A stretch of 64,000 nt of DNA. Source: Utricularia gibba. Its lineage: Eukaryota; Streptophyta; Magnoliopsida; Lamiales; Lentibulariaceae. Location of the stretch: NCBI GenBank assembly GCA_002189035.1, contig CM007990.1, forward strand, positions 5,952,001 through 6,016,000, given 5' to 3'. Positions 57,655 to 64,000 of the stretch are shown piece by piece. The position numbers were made by a program, and so were the translations under genes. The notes below the pieces were generated by a model. It had not been told where the DNA came from. It did not search any database and was given only the letters and a program-made list of their open reading frames with translations. How positions within the stretch are numbered: position 1 is the stretch's first letter; every line of letters begins with the position of its first letter.

Positions 57655-58821
57655 ATGGGGTTTCAAAAGTGGCTGCTTTTCATTTTCCTGCTTGAGTTTA
57701 TGAATCCCTTTCTCCATTTCCATGGCGTTTCTGTGTTTGCTCAAGCACAAGATCAAATTCAACCTCCTGACGTACGCTCCTGTAGCCAAGAGCTGTCCTC
57801 TGGTTTCCCCGGATTCAATAGCCAAGTGTACAATATCAACCTTTATACCTGTTTATCTACCATCTCTTCAAATATCAATGATACCGGATCCTACTCCTTG
57901 GGCGAGGGCGCAAACAGCGTTAATGTCGTAGCGCACTGCCCAGCTGACGTGCAATTGGAAGAATGTCGAAGGTGCATTGTTTCAGCATCTGGCAATATCA
58001 TCGATTTTTGTCATTACAGCACACGGGCGTTTTTGTGGAGGGGATCATGTATTCTGCGAGTTTCAAATCCATTGTATGCACTGCCTGATGAGATGGATCC
58101 TCCGGATGGGTGTAACCGGGCTTCCATAGTTGCAAATGCATTCTACCCGGTTGTAGATGTTCTACTGACTCGTCTGGTTGATGAGGCCGCCTCAGGGGTG
58201 CAGCAGATGAAGGTAGCAGCGGGTAGCCAACAATATAATGGACTAGACAGCGTTTACGCATTAGTTCAATGCGCATCGGATGTCCCTACTGATGTCTGCA
58301 AAACATGCTTGCAATCGGCAAAGCTTAACACTGAATCAAATTGTGGAAAGAAAGCTGCCCCTGGGGAATCTATGTTGCTCGGAACTGCATTCTAAGATTC
58401 GAGATCTTCCCTTTCTTTAATTCGACCAGACTTCACGAACTTGACAACAAGCATAGCGTGCCTTCCCCATCACCTGGAGAAGAAGGGGATGCTCATAAAG
58501 AGGGATCCTCCATCGCCCCATCACCTGGAGCTCCATCGCGTGCAGAAAGGAAAGCTGGACCGAAGGAATTCCCCGTCTCCCCAACCCCATTCTCGCCACC
58601 AACCGGTAGGTTTGAGTTGTAGATAAATGGGTCTGCTGTTTGTAATAACATTTTGTGTCGTTTTTCATTCCGTAGGTATATCGACTTGGAAGATTGTAGC
58701 CATGGTGGTTGCGTCCTCGCTTGTTTTGTTGGCTTCTGTAGTGGGTGGCATCAGGCTGCAGTTGTGTGAGAATATGGTGCAGCCGAACGGTGGTGGATGC
58801 AGATGTGGGAGAATATGTTGA
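57655..58821 (+). pseudogene. Truncated cysteine-rich receptor-like kinase (CRK): two DUF26 domains and TM, no kinase, one frameshift
   Basis: The signal peptide (WLLFIFLLEFMNPFLHFHG) is followed by DUF26-1 (CPADVQLEECRRC) and DUF26-2 (CASDVPTDVCKTC). The first frame ends at 58395, within GESMLLG; the conserved NCILRFEIFPFFN continues in the next frame, so one base is missing near 58380-58382. A Pro/Ser-rich spacer runs to a donor near 58606. A second exon from about 58677 encodes a transmembrane helix (TWKIVAMVVASSLVLLASVV). The frame stops at about 58819-58821 and no kinase domain follows. What remains of the CRK is a membrane-anchored ectodomain at best. It lies head to head with the other DUF26 gene. 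Confidence 0.82.
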
Positions 58822-59242
58822 AGAAGCTGATCCTGTGAATGCGCCTACCTAACAAGCTTCATCCTCCGCCACTTCCCCCTGTTTTTGCAGAACATTTTCA
58901 GGTTTTCAAGTTCGTTGCTGTTTCCAATTGTGGGTTGCTGTCAGATTCCTCCGTTGGAATTCAGATTTATTATGTACATTTGATTCTATTTGCTCACACA
59001 TTTGTGTATGATTTTTCACCTGGAATGGCAGTTTTCCAGATGCTCGTACAAATGCCGTACTCCCCTTCCACACCCAAAATGAAGGTGAATACAAAGTTCA
59101 CCTTCTTGCTTTGGGATGCATCCTCTGTGCGTGCTTAATTGCCACAAGCTTCATTCTTGTTGCCTCTGAATGCTCACTGGATACAAAGATAGCTGGCCCA
59201 TGTGCATGAAAATGGACGAGAGAGAATACAGCGTTTTCAGTT
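58822..59242. other. Flank between CRK remnant and PERK
   Basis: About 420 bp. No kinase remnant is recognisable on either strand. It contains the 3' UTR of the leftward PERK gene. Confidence 0.4.
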
Positions 59243-62172
59243 TCACTCCATGACTTTATCCACACTGCTTTCAGACGTCTCAACGCCCTTGTATGATCTT
59301 GCTCCACTGTCTTCAGAGTTGTGTGCACTCTGTTTGCTGGTTTGACTCGAAAAATCTGTACTGAAGTTGGGGCTACCAAATGCCATCCTCCTGAACAGTC
59401 TAATTTCTGCTGATTGTTGTGCAGAGTTGAACACTTCGCTTTCTCCAACTCTCATTCCGTTCGTTAAGTCTGAGGTAGCCATACTGTCAAGAGCCCTCAT
59501 AACCTGTGAAAAGTGCAAGGAGAACAGAAACATATTGGAGAACTCCATCAGCATTGAAGCTAGAGAAGTGGGCAGAATCCCTGACCTGTCCCATTGTGGG
59601 CCGTTTGGCTGAGGAGCGACGCACACAAGCTGCTGCAGCTTCAATAAGGCGGAACATTTCACCGTCGACGTAGTTTCCTTTGAGTTTGGGGTCAGGTAGC
59701 TCTCCGAAGTCCTCCATCTCCAGTGCATGGTTTAACAAAGGCCGAGCCTTTGGAAGAGAAGATGATGGTCGAGATTATAGGCGTTCATGGATATGAAAAA
59801 GCAGCACAAACAATGAAATTCTACTTCGTATTGAATGACTATGGATCTGTAAAAGACTCAAACCATCTAGGGACATGAGATTCATTAAGAACTCTTGCTA
59901 GGCATGAGAGCAATCTTCACCATGACAATAGTATCTGCAAGTTCATGAATCTGACTTGGTGCAGAAAAGCGAACATACCCATTCAACGAGGCTCTCGTCC
60001 CCAAGTGGTTGAGAGGTATCCACAGGCTTCCTTCCGGAAATTAACTCCAGAAGCACGACCCCAAAGGAGAAAACATCAGACTTTTCTGTCAACTTCCCAC
60101 TAGTTGCATATTCCGGAGCCATGTACCTGACAAGGAACACATCATTATCTTCAACTGAATGGAAACTCGTTTCTTCCAATTGTAGCAGGCTCTTGGTGCC
60201 AACATACCCAAAGGTTCCCATCACTCTAGTGGTTATGTGTGTATTTGCATCCATAGCTAGTTTCGCAAGTCCAAAGTCGGAAACCTGAAAAATGAATTTG
60301 AAGGACAGCTCTTACAAAGGAAAAAAAAAGGACCAAACTTGTAGGAAGAAAAGAGTACCCGAGCTTCAAAATTCTCATCTAAAAGGATGTTTGACGACTT
60401 GATGTCTCTATGGATGATACGGGGGTGGCCTGAAATATCATAGCAAAAATAGGCTCACTAATCCGTTTGCATGAAAAATGACAGGAAAGAGATACTAGCA
60501 AAGAAAAAAAAAAAAAGTAAATTTTAGCCAGTGAGAAAATACAGTCTTCGTGAAGGTATGCAATCCCACGAGCAGCACCAACAGCAATTTTTACTCGCGT
60601 AGACCAATCCATAACAGGTCTATTTTCACCTGAAATAGTAACAAGAATCAGTATCATCTCAAGAAAACCAAGATTCCTGTATGTAAGGAAATGAGGTACC
60701 ATGGAGATGGAAGTGCAAGGTGTCATTCGGAAGATAATCAAATACTAGCAGTCTATGTTCCTCAGAAATGCAGTAGCCAACCAAAGAAACCAGATGACGA
60801 TGATGCACACGGCTGATTATCTCAACCTCAGATCTAAATTCACGGTCCCCCTGCCCCTTACCCTCTTTCAGTTTCTTAACTGCTACCTCTCTGTTATCTG
60901 CCAATATTCCTTTATACACAGATCCAAAGCCCCCTTCTCCCAAGAGATTATGTGATGAAAATCCATCAGTGGCGTCCATAAGGTCTTGATAGGTGAACCA
61001 CAACCTGGAATTTCGAAAGCCACCCGGATCATGAGGTGAATGGGTAGCAATATTACCAGAACCACTTCCATCATTCAAATTCGATACTTGGACTGCAAGC
61101 ATGCGAGAACCTGGTATGGTACAACATAAAAAGTTATTGAAAAATACCTCGGTTAACTGATAGGGTTTTAAATGAAGAGAACAACCATAAAGGGAGGAGA
61201 CCAAAACTAATTCTAACCAAGCCGATTATGTAAACCATGTTACTTTTCCTTATGTAAGCATTGTGGGATATATCCATTTGAATTGTATCATCTCAATATG
61301 CATACACTAGCTACATTTCATGCTAAGATTTTTGAAGAATACTAGATTTGAAGGTGATAAAGCATTCACCTGACCGAGGAGAAGGGTTGACCGTCGTTGG
61401 CATAATGTGACCTCCGTTTGTTCCGGAGACCCTTCTCTTTCTCTTCCAAATGCACCATCCCACAATACCAAGTATGCCAATAACAAAGACGCTAACGGCA
61501 GCAGCAATTGCAACTGTGCCTGCAGTACCGATTCCTCCACCACTAGATGGAGCCACGGGTGGTGACGGAGGAGGTGGTGATGAAACAATGGAGGGGGGTG
61601 GTGGTGAAAGACTTATCGGAGGAGAAGGAGATGGAACTGTAGGTGGAACAGGATTTGGAGGTGGAACAGGATTTGGAGGTGGCAAAGTTGGAGGAGATGA
61701 TGAAGGAATTGGTGGACTAGGCGATCCTGGAGGTGGGGTGTCAGCAGGAGGAATCGGTGGTGGTGGAGGAGGAGGATTATTTGGAGCATTTGGTGGTATT
61801 CCACTTGGTGGTGGAGGAGATGGCTGTTGTGTCGGAGGAGGACTTTCGGGAGTGTTAGGCGATGCAGGTGGTGAACTACTTGGAGGAGGTGGACTAGGAG
61901 TTGATGGGGCTGGAGGGGGTGCTGGTTGATGGGGCTGGAGGAGGGTACTGGTTGATGGGCTGGAGGAGGGTTGCTGGTTGATGGGCTGGAGGAGGACTGG
62001 TTGATGCTGGGGGTGGTGAAGTGGGGCTATCGGGTGATTGTGATGGTGGCGGTACATTGGCTACAGGAGCAGGTGGAGGTACATTTGCTACCGGAGCGGG
62101 CGGAGGTGAACTTAAGGGAGGTGGTGCACTGGATGGAGGAGGCGAAGATGATGGTAATGGCGAAGTAGCCAT
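59243..62172 (-). CDS. PERK: Proline-rich extensin-like receptor kinase (PERK); frame change in the Pro-rich repeat
   Basis: Eight exons on the minus strand: 61370-62172, 60700-61110, 60543-60629, 60359-60429, 60208-60284, 59979-60126, 59586-59747 and 59243-59503. A long Pro/Ser-rich wall-facing region is followed by a TM helix ([20 protein letters not shown]). The kinase has [40 protein letters not shown] and a Ser-rich tail. PERKs sense the cell wall at the plasma membrane. The natural-looking start ([13 protein letters not shown], 62172) runs into a stop near 61894, because the minisatellite at about 61905-62005 has units out of codon phase. An ATG at 62057 in the other frame gives an intact 634-aa kinase. 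Confidence 0.9.
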
Positions 62173-63037
62173 CAATGAACATTGACGGTCACTAATTGAG
62201 AGGTTCACTAAGTTGATCGGCAGGAAATAAATGATACCCAGTTGCAGAGCAACATCTGGTAATGGAGAATTTGAAGGATTTACCGCATAATCTACAACAA
62301 AATGAATGGAAACCTGGATGAGGATAATAACAAAGAAGCAGAAAACCAATTCTCAAAACTACAGAATTTCATTCAAGAAAAACCTCAGAATTGAACTTGG
62401 CACAAGAACTCATCACCATCTTCTTCATACACCCCAAGTGAGCATCCAGAAAGTCAACATGTTTCATTGAGACGATAATCAACTAATCCCCAAACAAAGA
62501 AACGCAGCAATCATTTCACCTGTGAAGGCGAAGCCAGCCTCTGCTCGTTCCGTTTCAAAGAAGAAACCTCTTAATCGCCCGTTTCAAACCTAACACCAAT
62601 CTCCCAGTCAAGAAGAAAACAAGCTAGAGAGGGACAATCCAATAAATGTTTTACAAATGGTCAAATTTCAACTAATAGCTTTGATGATCAGCTATCCTGG
62701 GGTGAGTGTTTCACACTTTCGAGCATTCACACTCAATAAAAAAAAGTAGACTCTTTAGCCTGGAGATGGATAATGATAATCCCCAAAAGTGATCGAATCA
62801 GAGAGCATAGATGCGCAGAGCTGACCATTCACATCCAATTCCAAATTCGGCGACAAAAATTTTGATCCGCCATTCGTGAACGGAATCCGAGTACAGGAAG
62901 ATGCCTTCAACTGGCCCCAGAAATTTTATGTAATTAAATAAACAAATTTGAGTGCAGAATTGTTTTTATTTTCTCCGTAGGGACAGAAATATTTGAGCTT
63001 TGTAAAAGATATCGCACTTTCAGGAAGGGAGAAGATA
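62173..63037. promoter_or_regulatory. Divergent region between PERK and the DUF2232 gene
   Basis: 865 bp. The PERK frame is open upstream of its start to 62349, but without proline-rich content, so it is probably leader. No gene is seen in the remainder. Confidence 0.4.
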
Positions 63038-64000
63038 ATGAACGTCTTCAGAGTTGGGTTACACCTCCGCCCCAATTTCCACCACCACCGCCACCGTTTA
63101 CGGCGACACCAGCCCAACTTCGTTGACCATGTTTTCTCTCTGAATCTCCGCTTTTATGAACAAAGACAGCTTTCGTCATCGTCATTCTCCGGCATACCCT
63201 TTTTATCTTTTACCAACAAGCGCGAGATTGCAAATGTAAATGCAGCCGCCTCGTTTTTTTCGATGGACAACGATGAAGATGATGAAAGCGGAGATTTTGA
63301 AGAGTACTTGGCGGAAGACAGTGAGGTTTATCAAAAGACTTTAGGATTAGTGGAGCGTTCTATGTTCGCAGCTGTTTCTGGGTTAGCCTTTCTTCTTAGT
63401 AACTCTCTTGCCATCGAGGTAATCCAATACTTGATTTCTATTATCTGTATGAGCTTGATCAGCCTCAAGAATGAATTTCGGAAACTCTCAGCTGCGTTGG
63501 GGATTTGGTGTTTAGATTGTTTATCCGTAACCGCATTTTGTTTTTCGCAGAAATACTTTGCCTGTTTCTTCGCATTGCCAATTGTACTGTCCACGGCGAA
63601 ATGGGGCATCGCTTCTGGCCGGAAAACCATGGTATGCCCTTGTAGGATATTTCTCTGTTTCGTTGGGCTAATAGATAATTCATGTGTTTTCTTTCAAAAT
63701 TACTTCAGGTGGGAACAACTGTATTGCTGTTTATCTTATCTGGACCCGTGAAAGCTCTCACTTTTTTAGTGAGTTTTCCTGTTTTACGTGCTTCTTCTTA
63801 TTGAACAAGAATGATGATAAGTTATACTTCTTTCTCCCATCGGGAACAGACGCTATGTATTGGAGTTAATTTTGGTGCATACTCTTTGGGACTGTTTTGT
63901 ATTCCCCTTTTGAGAGCCAGTGAGAAGCAAGAAATTTCTTATATGACTCCTCCAGTTTTCTATGTATAATCACTGAATTTTAACTTGTTTCATTTTCCAG
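63038..64000 (+). CDS. Plastid membrane protein with DUF2232-like domain, 5' part
   Basis: Three exons are visible, 63038-63418, 63551-63631 and 63709-63768. The window ends on TTTTCCAG, a likely acceptor for exon 4. The first 65 residues are rich in Arg, His and Ser with almost no acids, consistent with a chloroplast transit peptide. An acidic stretch (DNDEDDESGDFEEYLAEDSE) follows. Membrane segments then appear: MFAAVSGLAFLLSNSLAIE, KYFACFFALPIVLSTAKWG, ASGRKTM and VGTTVLLFILSGPVKALTFL. This order matches plant DUF2232 proteins related to a cyanobacterial membrane family; the molecular role is not established. An upstream in-frame TTG at 62993 is not needed. Confidence 0.8.

Noticed and set aside
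61450-61929. Glycine-rich ORF on the plus strand (159 codons)
   Set aside because: It is the antisense shadow of the PERK proline-rich exon; GGN codons mirror CCN.
62173-62349. 59-codon N-terminal extension of the PERK frame with a hydrophobic start
   Set aside because: PERKs begin directly with the Pro/Ser-rich region; the extension lacks that composition and is probably 5' leader.

Overview
This window is nuclear DNA from a flowering plant. The genes have GT-AG introns, plant-only families are present (GATL, PERK, CRK/DUF26, BRUTUS, BBX, PSRP3), several proteins look plastid-targeted, and there is a Ty1/copia retrotransposon. I cannot place the species from sequence alone. All gene models come from reading splice sites and family conservation by eye; exon sums were checked to stay in frame.

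Layout, left to right (strand): La-motif RNA-binding protein, 5' part only (-, 1-429); small uncharacterised protein (+, 1.2 kb); LPAT acyltransferase (+, 2.6-3.9 kb); Rab7-type GTPase (-, 4.1-5.4); receptor-like kinase (-, 5.8-8.1); syntaxin SYP112 (-, 8.6-9.4); BRUTUS-type hemerythrin/RING E3 ligase (+, 10.4-15.9); one-finger C2H2 protein with an EAR motif (+, 17.4-17.9); BEE/HBI1-like bHLH (+, 19.1-20.2); universal stress protein (+, 21.1-22.1); plant protein of unknown function (+, 23.3-24.2); B-box/CCT protein (-, 25.1-26.2); a MITE (26.7); RAD23 (+, 27.4-30.2); BAH/Agenet protein (+, 31.2-33.9); plastid membrane protein (+, 34.3-35.6); plastid ribosomal protein PSRP3 (-, 35.7-36.3); GATL glycosyltransferase with a frameshift (+, 37.2-38.2); ILP1/GCFC protein (+, 38.7-42.3); multispanning membrane RING protein (-, 42.5-45.9); PII-2-like LRR protein (+, 48.4-50.2); internally deleted copia element (-, 51.8-55.6); two broken DUF26 genes, head to head (55.9-58.8); PERK kinase (-, 59.2-62.2); DUF2232-like plastid protein cut by the right edge (+, from 63.0 kb).

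The genes do not form one pathway. The left two thirds are mostly housekeeping genes (vesicle traffic, ubiquitin handling, chromatin, plastid translation), several with clustered TGGGCY/GGCCCA (site II) promoter motifs. From 48 to 62 kb the content is cell-surface and defence-type (LRR, DUF26, PERK), mixed with a retrotransposon and degraded genes. I found no convincing undescribed multi-gene system.

The most useful observations are: (1) several single-base frame breaks at short homopolymer runs in otherwise well-conserved genes, which suggests assembly indels or recent decay; (2) a palindromic element shared by the promoters of the two divergent DUF26 genes; (3) a triplicated GCCCATTGGGC palindrome with a 29-bp period; (4) adjacent G-quadruplex motifs on opposite strands; (5) a minimal uORF overlapping the LPAT start, duplicated exactly 45 bp downstream.
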